From Apilactobacillus kunkeei (lineage in GTDB: Bacteria > Bacillota > Bacilli > Lactobacillales > Lactobacillaceae), in NCBI RefSeq assembly GCF_005930975.1, contig NZ_VBSE01000040.1, positions 97,714-161,713 of the forward strand: DNA of 64,000 nt, in the 5' to 3' direction. How positions within the stretch are numbered: the stretch's first letter is position 1; each line of letters starts with the position of its first letter. Of this stretch, positions 13,201-21,600 are shown piece after piece. The notes under the pieces are model-generated. The model was not told the DNA's origin. It made no database searches and saw nothing but the letters and a program-made list of their open reading frames with translations. A program made the translations under genes and the position numbers.

Positions 13201-15470
13201 AAGATAGCGTGGTTTGAACCAACCGAGTTAATGTTGATAGGTCCGAAGTAAGGCACGTTGTAAGTACTATCAGAGTTAGTAACTCCAACCTTTAAGTTAC
13301 CTCGTGAACCAATGTTAAAACTACCTTGACCGACGTTGTTAATTAAACCACCGTAAGTTGATTGGTGACCGGCGTATGAGTTCCAAACAGAAACGTCAGG
13401 GACAGAATCCATAAGGATTTGCATAACCCCACCATTGATAACATTAATTTGTGTTTGTTTAGAACCTTGAATGTCAACAGGTTGGTTGTAGTAACCAGAA
13501 ATACCATTGTATCCTTCGTAGTTCAAAGTACCACCGTTGATGTTGATTGAAACGTTAGCGCCAGAGTAAATCGCACCACCGAATAGGTTCTTTTGGTTGT
13601 TGTAAAGTTGAGGAATAATGTTTAATGTAGCATTCTTGTTAATGTTTAGAGATGCTCCAGCATTCTTCAACCAAACACCCCAAGTTGAACCGTCAGCGAT
13701 AGTAGCAGCTCCCCCGTTACCACCACGAGGAATTAAAGTCATCTTAGAGTTTTCACCTAATGTGAAGTTACCAGTAACAACAACGTTAGTACCACCTAAG
13801 GCAGGTGAAGTATTACCAAAGTAGTTTGAGTTAGGTTCTAGAATGAAGTTATTAACTTCAAGGTTTTCTTGATTACCTGAACCTTCGATTAATACATTAC
13901 TTTGGAATGGAGAAGTGTAGTAAATTGAAGCGGTTGGTACTAATACATTAACGTTTCCACTGAAGTAAGTATCATTGTTGTATGAACTTAGCAATTGTGG
14001 ACCAACATAGTTAATGTTACTGAAGTGGAATACCGCTCCGTTTTCAGCACGGAAAGCACCAAAGTAGTTTGCACCATACATAGTTTGGAAGTTTTGTAGG
14101 TAAACATCTAGTGAACCAGAACCAACACGGTTAATGGTGTAGTTGTTACCATGGAAGTCCATCATGTGGTTTTGACCGTCAACAGTAATAGTTGCGGAAT
14201 TGGTATTAACAGTTCCATCGTTTTCACCGTTCGTAGCATTAGTTAAATCAATATCATTAGCTAAACGAATGGTATTAATGTTGTTGGCAATATTTCCACC
14301 AACATTTCCGTTGGTAGTAGATCCAGTCATTGCTGATGAGTATTGTTGTCCGTTTTGAACGTAAACAATACCTTGGCTTGCTTGGTTAACAACGTCATTG
14401 TAACCTGCTTGATAGTCAGCAGTGCCAGTAGTAATAGTTTGAACAGAACCATTACCTTGATAAGCGTTACTGCTATTGAAGTATGCGTTCATCGCATCTC
14501 TAGCACCACGGTAAGCTTGGTCGTAAACGTTAGTACTATCATTTGTGTTACTTGATAGATAGTAATCTTTAGTTTGACCTCCTGAGCCTTGTGTAACACC
14601 TTGCCATTTACCACTTTCAGCGTCAGCCATACCTTGTTGTTGCAAAGCATAGTTTACACCTTGGTCGAACGCTTTACGTAAACCGATTGCATTAGCATAC
14701 TTGTTTCTGTCATTAACAATTACGTCGGTGTTAGCAGTTGGAATATTAATAGCTTGAGTAGGTGAAGTAACCTTTACGGAAATGTTATTAGCAGTATTAA
14801 CCTTATTTAACATTGTTGACTCGTAAGTGGCAACTGAGTTGGATGCATCCTTAGGATTATCAGCTCCACCTTGGTTAATGTTGTTAGGGTTGCTGTAATT
14901 TAAAGGTGTTCCGTCAGTTGGATTAGTTGCTTCGGTGGTAGTAGTTGTTGTTTGCGTCTTAGCAGCATTACCGTTATCACCTGCTGTTTTTCGCTTGTTT
15001 GCGGAACCTTGTGTACCCGAGTTAGCGTCAGCATTGTCGTTTTGGAATCCATCTTGTTTAGTAACGGTGTTACCATAGTAATTATAATCTTGGTTACCAG
15101 CACCCACGCCTTGTGTTTTTTGTACATATGCATTCATTGCTGATTGAGCACCAGCATAACCAGCATTGTAATAGTTAGCGGCTTGACCTGACATAGTACT
15201 TGATTGGTTACCTTTATTTTGGTAAGCATCAGTGTATCCTTGTTGGATCTGACTACTGTATTTTGCAGTTTCATCACTATTATTAAATTGATTATCGGCA
15301 CTTGCAGCAACAGTATCAGCCGATGCAGAGACATTGGTATTCATCATGCCATAGGCAGATGCTCCTAAAAAGGCCAATGTGGCAATAGATACAACTACCC
15401 ATTGTTTTTTAACCTTTTTCATTATTTTTTTATCATTAGATTTCATAAATTCATTTTTGTTATATTGCAT
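1260..15470 (-). CDS. Giant repetitive surface protein 2 (4736 aa)
   Basis: The start chosen is the ATG at 15470. It follows AAGGGAGTG and gives the MQYNKNEF terminus seen in its paralogues. An upstream in-frame ATG would add 14 residues that the paralogues lack and has no ribosome site. Layout: signal peptide about 1-50 with KKVKKQW before the hydrophobic core; linker with YYGNT; beta-helix-like head about 375-800, rich in short Asn/Gly strands; beta-sandwich-like segment about 830-985; Ala/Tyr/Asp/Gly repeats about 990-4415; basic tail; and two SH3-like modules about 4590-4736. The last module ends in YITSNKTFV, typical of DUF5776 or SLAP-like cell-wall domains of lactobacilli. No LPXTG is present, so wall association is probably non-covalent. 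Three tandem copies of a module of about 220 aa lie inside (separate entry). I saw no cysteine by eye. Likely a secreted fibrous adhesin or surface-coat protein; the function is inference. Confidence 0.93.
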   Translation of the reverse strand: MQYNKNEFMKSNDKKIMKKVKKQWVVVSIATLAFLGASAYGMMNTNVSASADTVAASADNQFNNSDETAKYSSQIQQGYTDAYQNKGNQSSTMSGQAANYYNAGYAGAQSAMNAYVQKTQGVGAGNQDYNYYGNTVTKQDGFQNDNADANSGTQGSANKRKTAGDNGNAAKTQTTTTTTEATNPTDGTPLNYSNPNNINQGGADNPKDASNSVATYESTMLNKVNTANNISVKVTSPTQAINIPTANTDVIVNDRNKYANAIGLRKAFDQGVNYALQQQGMADAESGKWQGVTQGSGGQTKDYYLSSNTNDSTNVYDQAYRGARDAMNAYFNSSNAYQGNGSVQTITTGTADYQAGYNDVVNQASQGIVYVQNGQQYSSAMTGSTTNGNVGGNIANNINTIRLANDIDLTNATNGENDGTVNTNSATITVDGQNHMMDFHGNNYTINRVGSGSLDVYLQNFQTMYGANYFGAFRAENGAVFHFSNINYVGPQLLSSYNNDTYFSGNVNVLVPTASIYYTSPFQSNVLIEGSGNQENLEVNNFILEPNSNYFGNTSPALGGTNVVVTGNFTLGENSKMTLIPRGGNGGAATIADGSTWGVWLKNAGASLNINKNATLNIIPQLYNNQKNLFGGAIYSGANVSININGGTLNYEGYNGISGYYNQPVDIQGSKQTQINVINGGVMQILMDSVPDVSVWNSYAGHQSTYGGLINNVGQGSFNIGSRGNLKVGVTNSDSTYNVPYFGPININSVGSNHAIFLKSGAVKPFQTNSGTSGQTLSGNINAYTVAVTQADGSKQYLYNFNLPSGSNQYSGIDFNGDNKQGTISGNTLDIADVPAVQFVGPLTKQTNSDGTVTVTGYAKLSNYKELNNQPIYVGVASSNSNPANYNSLTAVPNTTQKDDYSKADPNLYVTTVDTTGYTGGIIPISYTFAKGANTNYIGMRLHYGINSVNSILTPTGYNSTVEGYKDAGNGKVVEDTTNGDMQIANGTTANIQAGINDALSDSINNSSDSKNSEPFATKTNADYLASYSSIQAGYAAFDPSNPNQDYTQLASYANSASPSAFAQGYREAAYQSGLNDARFNKTTVQGNANYAEAQNQYNQAYQAALNAGPGVSVNTIISQNNLPTVTSNGTAASAVTTAISDAQGALAFISDEQAATINGTNYQAIKNDKAKLNAYNDAETGYNNALSVDHNADNPDTNADKAETAGFEYGQSLINGGLSSSTPTATAPHMTNLQAAISGYNAAQAAISKANNTNIAIIQRGIKSGTHTSMNTDGYQGDLTAYQSVKYGAYMGLANQSDSSLNSLEKVGYNAVVIPVATQLGQQAFMSKSGNTPTGVAALSDAGKQAFINAYNQAQTDYNAGQSQGLTDAQANNKTSNVPSNIPSSVINSDAYKLGYKGSVDGYADGSLTSAGTQNAKDSKAQPAYNDAYNAAYALGRQTAGGNDYVQYKQPKASDADYKTGYSQAQQGHDDGYNDAKSTPNPQPTKSSTIPYVTGYKSGVADEQADATNAANDQGYVDGGNDFLNNVTRPTTVAQINNKSVQYTTNYFKAFDASQQGFIDAQANKTANPSQYSDAKQQAAYQAGFQAFSTVQAKLASDSQSEANADNANNKLESVTNDTFKAFMASLRKTSYTNVENNNGNLYKLIANNYQFAQASYDKGKKQAADDTKAKGTDVYSQLAIDQYNDGHSDGYQAAKTSDSPTPTKSSADSYVQGFNKGVSDEQRDASNAADAQAYSDGQNDFLNNVTRPQQTSQLNGKSVNGTINYFNSYDAAEAGFIDGIANSANNTNKYTNATLQAAYSAGYNAAVNKVRAQLNNDEQNINSADTPASSDTTADKSVTAANEVFKANYDSLKGINHTPDSNINTQGNLYKDINNVYSKEAGQKYNEGIDAVQKDKNAKSANTIEQLAIDQYNTGHADGYEAAKNSSNPQANSTAASYVQGFSKGVSDEQTDAANAANSQAFVDGQNDFLNNVTRPQTVSQLSGKSTTATTNYFNAYDAAEDGFKDALSQTAKNTSKYTDTDLQNAYNNGYDTAVNKVQAQLTKDEQDVNNANTPASSDTTADKSVTAANEVFKANYDNLKDVAHTADSKVNTNGNLYNDINTIYSQSAGNKYNAGLAAVQQNKNATSSNTIEQLAIDQYNDGHTDGYEAAKTSDNPTPTKSSATSYTQGFHQGVSDEKAAQQGFKADVLRAEQQTDPDHPSNDGQSDAFKGAADALKNVYDNGGNQPHITNSAGYSDDYVNAYNLEIDKANAANEQAKNDMTNGVAKNSDNINEDSKNNATKAIYNHAYDQVATGFGAGLNSTNGTNYPSNADQQYGYNTATGYETGKSLAAGYQAAMNDFLAGKTDSSANAAPGYADTMKALVAAKNGTANPSTSALSKYAYSQELATKNAINDSINGNTKGNVPDGVDPDVYNEAYKAAKDGFADGSTSGAVQSTNKDNTDTSLSYTASYTQALNAARAQQGAKDYVNGTINSNSQNTDPSYAAGITAATSGFNDGKSGQDNTATSSNPAAYAIGLAAGQSAKRGIDEAQSTNDPSKLIGDARNAYYGVKDAYADVENNEKPSTGVSGVQTGSQAYTSAYNDALTTAQAKANDGASAFAGQTAPASKLNSDGTYNPSNDDNDKAYASGYNQALAGYNAAKSGNIDSTNTNSSYQAGVGLAKDLQTGINIAKTNSGQASDPAQQAAIDAVKQAYTDAKNGVDNPTNVPSNDAAYAKIYQDAYNQVKQDAKNDINNGVQNYLSGGNKSGNSDIDSQQSDAAFDKAAQGYIDGSAAGATNQHPNDVAYTKGFDAAKSVQQAIADKQNNTNNSSDSSKNPDNTAYNNAAQGYTDGLAAVTSSTTPAQTGVEYTTAYNQALKDGQTAYNTGVNNALSSLSGSENDGNPIGSYGTNSPLGGVAKQGFDDVKAGFDNEIQNALGNNPTPISNPNAANTEGTKLAQSVENAITTALASADNINAPKISGINNDGLTNDINGAIAEAYKNYRDASATDKNGNFTTPTSFTPAQQLAYNDAIAKLQSEEKANLKAAQQDVMRNNVDNHKDSNVDIYNKAKAMVDGISDANDDNPTNDSKYASDNKDAYDQGKDLGVKNRATGAQAYLNGSSEPAGSDALSGAQKTGYDLARLGFQEATDTNGTAPSKPNDPNYMAGYDAAKAVKAVERNNANNDKNATYADKASATQAQSGYTDAITAFKNASDPANVNDAFANQSPAYTQAYKDTVDKLKQDYQNGRDQFKNGQLTADTTGIANADEQKAVQQGLADENAGFTAGLTGDTTFKPANGAQSDGQSLGQKVKSEIQAANDSGHTVDTGSKILDDAINKARQAVENDSTVSDTNYPEGLSDLAKQVYMASVDSFKASYQNGVNSVVTSGATKPAPAANDNSFTQKGASDATAAIDAGFAGTDKPNALDAAYQLGQDARNGYLKAIGQNTTPTTSDAANTGNQAASQAITDQTSTPAGNTSLDDKSEVYKLAYKAVKTNSVVESSKNDGALRFSKGQIEPTATDQVSQIAKDAYDAAAKGYADARDGKIDSNRQDDAYKTGIKAYQDAQAGIKLANQQTSAGQGVPATDPNNDNKPLSDSEKLAYQAVMDAYNGVNETNPGNPIYDEAYKQALNDKTSAEQKGATAELTGNEQPVTALQQSIYDNGKNEAKTGYENAQQDMTSSVTDYNTGVNQKDAENGAALAFQDALNGKPQSAPTQASEVFKDAYNKAYAESQGYIKDGEAAANKKQNPNLSGSSAKNRLTQAAYDQFTNGYNTQMANVDSNAGYPTNNQTPMFSDGVNKAKEVQAAIANYENSGFVNGTDKTDALQTLADQAYQDGINGNTDYKSTNIEPSDAQALEKTDVYSKIQDYATNVVNGAKALFNNDNQDSTKGDSLKINPAKAANDKAFNKGLDQASAALKDAMQNDSSMDAKYDPQTLAGRVYFATKMAYNQVAPNGSSEYNGKVDVANDATAKATYDAALANAKRIASQSSQDASNNVDNSANYSGLAKIVYDGTHSLAKGAFSDALKGINADKYTGNDEGSITYQAVQNAINDYLTNDGQAKRDPNKANISADKADVYTAAYNQALAMVNKAAGHGLSMYQAGNSDEQISSSQSPNDSLNKVAVESARRAKAGHDDSINNEGHVSDDNKSIAEDSSYLAGLKGAKDADKGVEMALADSTKAPDADASQAEKDGFNGTVDGYHKASTDGSITPEDIDSYVSNNLGDKSVAYRDAFKNAYLDGLKVAKKGADAANANQLDSTKGQNGAAQKAQSQGYQDANNAFLDKLHGIDDKDATSNTPASVSGRQRATQYLLALQDVADGHPNTSSQDADYQNGLAIAQAALQQAVSDGKANKQLPDNLTQIPVPDGLDPVAYRDAYAGILSGFYNGYNSKSTDSGSTDAYYNIAFGIGYAKGKASIPTDTSAPSDFLNNRKMPTITDPAVAKAYKQQYDEAKSGFYDGLYNRGSKSNNAYYKASYKLAQDGLAGMRLAAKGDTKQHRKMLKNESASFVEGYNAYLKGVAAAKRTLKKNKKLSAKDLLNKDKLYSYTFKKGLKHEIKIQRTHGKKFGTRRALERFAIPKNIYTHHSESYARTYVATYKKEMKRHMPRYIYNVGTIFTHNHVKFTRHTRIRKYAYSARYNSTVFKVVGVKYYKNRIPRYRLSNGAVVTASQAVQNAYYKKHFKKYRVIKPTGVLIHTGKTFTKRNSVRRLYRGEVFHVRKVVKFYGITRLYIGKNEYITSNKTFVKAVIK
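8880..11060 (-). repeat. Three tandem copies of a module of about 220 aa in giant protein 2
   Basis: The motif DFLNNVTRP recurs three times. Its coding anchor (cgagtgacgttgtt on the plus strand) starts at 9541, 10225 and 10882, spacings of 684 and 657 bp, or 228 and 219 codons. Each copy also carries a TNYFNAYDAAEDGF-like block and a LAIDQYNDGHxDGYEAAK block. The two copies nearer the C-terminus are the more alike and share TPASSDTTADKSVTAANEVF. A distant single copy (DAFLQGARDYIQNKK) occurs in giant protein 4 near 41.2 kb. Confidence 0.85.
11800..15470 (-). repeat. Paralogous 5' block of giant gene 2 (matches 19400-23286)
   Basis: The first 1000 or so codons of giant gene 2 align along their length with those of giant gene 3. 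They cover the signal peptide, linker, beta-helix head and beta-sandwich, and long identical runs include NSKMTLIPRGG and NINKNATLNIIPQLY. The two copies are direct repeats about 7.8 kb apart. The same domains in giant gene 4 (42900-46162) are clearly more divergent. Such direct repeats could recombine and delete or fuse the genes between them. Confidence 0.75.
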
Positions 15471-15495
15471 AATTATCACTCCCTTATATCTATAC

Positions 15496-15534
15496 ATATA
15501 CAAGTTGTCCATTTACTTACTATAATCTAACACT
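15496..15534 (-). promoter_or_regulatory. Shared upstream motif of giant gene 2 (promoter candidate)
   Basis: The minus strand reads AATAGTGTTA, and later GGACAACTTGTATA, before the Shine-Dalgarno site of giant gene 2. Both blocks resemble those upstream of giant gene 1. The exact -35 and -10 boxes are not resolved. Confidence 0.35.
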
Positions 15535-15628
15535 ATTTTACCCTTATGTTTATAAAAAAACCTTATGCTTTCGTCTTTTTTAACTTTTCTTAATAAAATA
15601 TGAAATTAATTAATTTATTAAATATGTA

Positions 15629-15667
15629 TAAAAAAAGATGCTGGAAAATTCCAACATCTTTTTTTGT
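15629..15667 (-). terminator. Rho-independent terminator after giant gene 3
   Basis: On the minus strand, GATGTTGG and CCAGCATC pair around an AATTTT loop, with an A run before and a T run after. It starts within 10 bases of the stop codon of giant gene 3, so each giant gene appears to be terminated separately. Confidence 0.85.
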
Positions 15668-15672
15668 TAATG

Positions 15673-18600
15673 CTACTTAATAATAGCCTTAACGAATGTC
15701 TTGTTTGAAGTTACGTATTCACCCTTACCAATGTATAGACGGGTAATTCCGTAGAATTTAACCACTTTCTTAACATTAACAATTTCATTTCTGTGAAGTC
15801 TTCTTACAGAATTCTTCTTAGTAAATGTCTTGCCTCTGTGGATCAATGTTCCAGTAGGTTTGATTACGCGGAACTTCTTAAATTGTTTTCTGTAGTAAGC
15901 ATTCTTAACTAGAGAAGTAGTAGTTACATAAGCACCGTTGCTTAGATGATATCTAGGAACACGGTTCTTGTAGTAAGATACTCCAACAACTCTAAATACA
16001 GTTGAGTTGTATCTTCTTGAGTACTTGAACTTCTTAATTCTTGAACGCTTGCTGAAGAATACACCCTTGTGAGTGTAGATAGTACCAGTGTTGTAAATGT
16101 ATCTTGGCATGTGAATCTTCATTTCATGCTTAAATGCCTTTACATATGCTTTAGCATAACTAGCAGAATGAGCATTGTACAAGTTACTTGGAATTGAGTG
16201 ATGCTTGTTAGCACTTCTAATTCCAGCTTTGCGACCTTGAGCACTTTGGATAGCAGCTTCATGTTTGTATGCTTCCTTGAATGCATAAACATAAACTTTA
16301 TCCTTACCTAATAAGTCCTTCTTTGAAAGTTTCTTATTATTCTTAAGTGTTCTCTTAGCTGCAGAGATACCCTTTAGGTAACCCTTGTAACCTTGAGCAA
16401 ATTCAGCTGGCTTACTCTTAAGTAGTTCACGGGAAGCTTTGCTGTCACCCTTCTTAGCTAACTTGATACCAGCTAAACCATCCTTAGCAGCTTGGTAACT
16501 TGCTAGGTAGTATTGACTTGATGAGTTAGCCTTCTTACCACTCATACCAGCTTCGAAACCATCTTGAGCTTCCTTGTATTGTTCTGCGTAAGCCTTAGCT
16601 TCTTCAGCGTTCTTAGGAGTAGCCTTCTTGTTGTTCAAGAAGTCTTGTGGAGCGCTTGTAGGTTTTTGAGCTGAATCCTTACCAGTCTTGTAACCGATAG
16701 CGTAAGCATCATTGTAGTATGGCTTAGTTGAGTTAGAGTTGCTTGGCTTTTGAGCAGCACCGTCTGTAAATCCACTTAGGACACCAGCGTAAACTTCTCT
16801 GTAAGCAACAGGATCAACACCAGCAGGAACTTCAATGCTGTTTAGGTCAGCAGGAAGCTTCTTACCAGCTTTACCATCGTTAGTTGCGTTTGCAATAGCA
16901 GTTTCAGCAGTAGTTACACCGTACTTGTAGCTTGCGTCATTGTTTGATGCATCTGGCTTACCATTTGCAACGTCTTTAAGTGCTTGTGCGAATTGGCTAC
17001 CCTTTTGAGTTCCTTCTTGTGCAGCAGGAGTGTTAGTAGTGTCAGCAACACCATCTAACTTGTTCTTGAAGGCAGTTTCTTCATCATTTCTAGCACTTTG
17101 GTATACGGCCTTAGCTAATGGATTGGCTTGGCTATCTGAGTTGTCAGCAGCGTTGTCGCGTCCATCGTTAGCACCCTTAGCAGCAGCGTCTTGGGCAACT
17201 GGTAGAGCACTCTTGTATGCGGCAGCATATACTGGGTCTTCCTTAGCTAGTTGGTCGTCATTTAATGGAGTAGTACCATTCTTAACGGCGTTGTATGCAT
17301 CCTTTGTACCACGGTATACATCACCAGCAAGAGTATCAGCATTAGTACCAGCGTACTTAGCATCCTTAGATGGGTCATTTGATTGAGCATCTAGTAATGC
17401 TTGTTTAGCATCGTCAACACCTTGGTTGAATTGTTTATCATCCTTAGTTGAAGGGTTTGCCTTCTTAACATCGTTAGCATGATCAGCTGAGTTTGATTTA
17501 TTGTCGTTTAACAATGCTTCAGCACCAGCTTCTAAGTTCTTCTTAGCAGCGTCAGCGTATGCTTGGTATTCAGCCTTACCATCATCAAATGCCTTTTGAT
17601 CAATTGGATCATTGCCATTTGCTTGAGCATTGTTATCGTTGTTCTTAGCTGCAGTGTAACCACTCATCACATTCTTGTAAGCATTGATAAATGCTTGCTT
17701 GTCAGGAGCAGTTGACTTGTCAGCAGCTTCTTGAGCTTTTTGATCAAGGTTAGCTGTTGGATCTTCACCATTTGCATCAGCAGCCTTAGCAGCAGCTAAT
17801 CCAGCTTGGTGACCAAGTTCTTGTGAGTTAACAGCCTTGTATACAGGTGAAACATCTGTAGCATCGGTTGTTCCCTTACCAGCATCTTGTAGCGCCTTAA
17901 CAGCTTCGTTGTAAACAGCCTTTTGACCATCATCGAAGTTTGAAGGAGCAGCAGGAACATTGTTCTTGTCAGATGCATCGTTGTAAGCCTTGATACCAGC
18001 TAAGTAAGCAGGTCTGTCAGCTTGTCCCTTAGTGTAACCAGCCTTTTCAGTGTCACTGTTTGGATCAGCAACGTTACCGTTAGTTAATCCTTCGTCGTAA
18101 CCCTTTTGAGTATTGTCGGCAGCAGCCTTGTATACATCAGCTAGAGCTGGTTGACTTGGAGCAACAGTGTTCTTGCTATCTGGGTTTACAACTGATTGCT
18201 TACCTAGTTCAGCAGCATCCTTAGCTGATTTTAATGCAGCATTGTATGCTTGCTTGTAAGCAGCTGGCTTATCTGAATCATCGTTATCTGGTAATTTTGA
18301 TTCATCTTGACCATTAGCAATTGCATCCTTAACAGCCTTGATAGCATCAGCAGCACCCTTACCGGCGTCACTGTCGTCATTTGTGTTGTTTTCAGCATTC
18401 TTAACACTTGCTTCAATACCCTTAGCCGCGTCAACACCCTTGTTGTATGCTGGGTTATCAGTTGTATCGCTAGTATTAGTTGGGTCTGCTAAGTAGGCAT
18501 TTAAACCTTTCTCAGCATCGTTGTAAGCATCTGTGTAGGCTGGGTTGTTTGGTTGTTGGTTAGCCTTACCATCAACAAAGTCCTTAGCACCTTGTGCTGA

Positions 18601-21600
18601 GTCTTGCATTTGGTTGTAAACAGCTTTACCAACACCATCGTTGTCAGCAACACCTGCATCATGAGCGTTCTTACCAGCGTTGTCCTTTGAGTTAGCCTTC
18701 AATGCAGCATTGTAAGCAGCTGTATAAACATCTGCGTTGTTTGCATTGTTGCCCTTAGGGTCAGCAGTTGGGTTTTGAACACCATTTGCAAGGTCTGCCT
18801 TAGCTTGTGCTTTAGCCTTTTGAGCATCGTCATAAGCTTTTTGTTCAGTAGATAGATCATCGTTACCAGTAGCAACAGTTGGTCTAGTAGCTGCTGAAGC
18901 ACCATCGATTAATGACTTACCATAGTTGTAACCTGAGTCCATACCTTTGTTATCTGAACCATCGGCATTCTTAGGAGCAGCAGTTTCACCGTTCATGGCA
19001 GCGTTGTAACCAGTTTGTGCATCCTTGAAACCATTGTTTAATTCATCCTTAAGGTCTTGTGAACCTTCAGCACTGGCATCAGCAGTCTTTTGACCAGAAG
19101 TCAATTGGCTAACACCCTTGTTGTAAGCTCTAGGACCAGCTTCATTAATAGCCTTGTAACCAACTAATTCCATTTGGTTTAGACCATCTGAAGATAGTCC
19201 CTTCAATGCAGTGTAAGCACCATACTTGATGTATTGGTATGCAGTAACATCTGTGCTCTTTTCACCATCTAACTTAGAAGGATCAGTTTGCTTAGCTTCG
19301 TCACTATCTTTACCATGAGTTCTGGCAGCACTGATAGCTTGTTGAGTTAAATCGTAAGCTGATTGAGCAGTATCTAGGTTAGTCATGTGATCTGCAGTTT
19401 GAGTTGGTCTAGCTTCACTGTAACCACCATTGATGATTGATTGTGCATAGTCGAATACTGATGATTCTGACTTGTTAGCATTGTTATCAGGGTTAGCTTG
19501 GTTTGGACCAACCTTCAATGCGTTTTCATAACCCGTCTTAGCATCGTTGTATGCGGCTTGTTGACCAGCAGATAACTTCTTGTATGCGTCACTTGTAGTA
19601 CTGATAGTACCAGCTTGTTCATCCTTGATGAAGTTAGCAACACCTTGCCAGTTATCGATTTGAGCCATTACAACAGCATTGTTAGTGAATGGGTTGCTTT
19701 GAGCATTTGCCTTAGCATGACTAATTACCTCTGCAGGGTTCTTTCCAGCAGCGATATCCTTAATAGCCTTGTTATATGCATCTTGGTATGCTTGTTGACC
19801 AGCAAGGTATTGAGGGTTAGTTGAGTTGCTCTTGTTTTGTTGAGCATCAGTAACACCAGCCATATAAGCAGCTTGATCAAAACCTTGTTGTAGAGCTGTT
19901 GGGTTGTCTGAGTTCTTGTATGCGTCAGACTTAGTAATGTCTTGGTTAGGGTTAGCTTGGAAAGCTTGGTAACCAGCTTGGACATTGTTGTAAGCAGCTG
20001 AGTAATCAGGACTTGTTTGGGTTGTGAAATCACGGCTTGCTCTCATGTTATTGTTACCGTTAACCATATCAGTCAAGGCATCATTTTGAGCTTGTTGAAT
20101 AGTAGAAGTACTACCATTACCAACAGTAACACTTGCACCTTGAGTTAGGTTACCGTTAGCATCTGGGTTAAAACTTTCGATGCTTGTAGCGTAATCACCA
20201 TTAGAAGAAACGTTTGGTCCTAATAATGAATCAACACTATTGATAACGTAACGTAACTTAACACCTACGTTAGTAGTATCTTGACCAGCTGGAATGTCAT
20301 AGCTGATTGGAATAATTCCACCGTTGTAGTTATCAGGAATAGTGATTGCTTTAGTGTATTTAGCAGTATCTACTTTTGATACACTATCAGACACATTATC
20401 ACCTGTGGCTTGTGTTAATGAGTTATAAGTTACAGTTCCAGATTGTGGAGTTGCACCAGATGCAATACCAACATATAAAGGAACATCGCTTAGGTGGTTT
20501 TGTTGTTTCAAGTCTTCAATTTGGTTGAAGTTTGAAATTCTAGCATAAGCTTTAACTGTGGTAGTTCCATCATCGTTCTTTTGCTTGCTGATAGGACCAA
20601 CAAATTGAACAGCTGGAATATCCATAATTTCAAGCTTGTTACCTTGGATGGTACCACTTACCTTGTTTCCGTTTAGATCAATACCAGTGTATGTGTTTGA
20701 TCCGGAAGGAACATTAAAGCTGTATAGGTATTGTAGGTGTCCACCTTGGATAACACCAACAGTGTTAGCAGAAATGTTTCCACCAGTACCAGTGGTTGAA
20801 GCTCCAGTATTAGTTTGGAATTGCTTAACTGCACCTGATTTTTGGAAAATTACGTGGTTAGCACCAACGGAGTTAATGGTGATAGGTCCATAGTAAGGAA
20901 CGTTGTAAGTTGAATCAGAGTTTGTAACTCCAACATTCAAGTTACCACGAGAAGCAATGTTGATGCTTCCTTGACTTAGGTTATTAATTAAACCACCATA
21001 AACGGCTTGGTGTTGACTATTGTATGAATTATAAGTTGTTACATCAGGAATACTATCCATCAATACTTGTAGGATACCACCATTAGTAACGTTGATTTGA
21101 GTTTGGCTTGATCCTTGTAAATCAACTGGTTCGTTGTAGTAACCTGAAATTCCCTTGTAACCTTCGTAGTTTAGAGTACCACCATTAATATTAACATTTA
21201 CTTGATTACCTGCATAAACAGCTCCACCAAAGATGTTACTTTGCTTGCTGTAAAGTTGAGGAATAATGTTCAATGTAGCGTTCTTGTTGATGTTTAGTGA
21301 AGCTCCACTTGACTTCAAGAAAACACCCCACACAGAACCATCAGCGATAGTTGCTGCATTAGCGTTACCACCACGAGGAATCAAAGTCATCTTTGAGTTT
21401 TCACCTAAAGTCATGTTACCTGAAACGACAACGTTAGTACCACCGTTAACTGGTGATGTGCTACCGAAGTAGTGAGAGTTAGGTTGTAAGATAAAGTTAT
21501 TAACTTCTAGGTTTTCTTGGTTACCATTACCTTCAATTGTGACCTTGCTTTGGAATGGTGAAGTGTATGTGGCGTCTGAAGTTGTTGGAACAACCACGTT

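Noticed and set aside
13618..13824. Plus-strand open frame inside giant gene 2, with a similar one at 21266-21472 in giant gene 3
   Set aside because: Similarity follows from the conserved beta-helix coding sequence on the other strand. There is no ribosome site or independent evidence.
17030..17386. 118-codon plus-strand frame
   Set aside because: It lies entirely antisense to the giant gene 3 repeats, with Ala/Leu composition produced by complementing Ala/Asp/Tyr codons, and has no start context.
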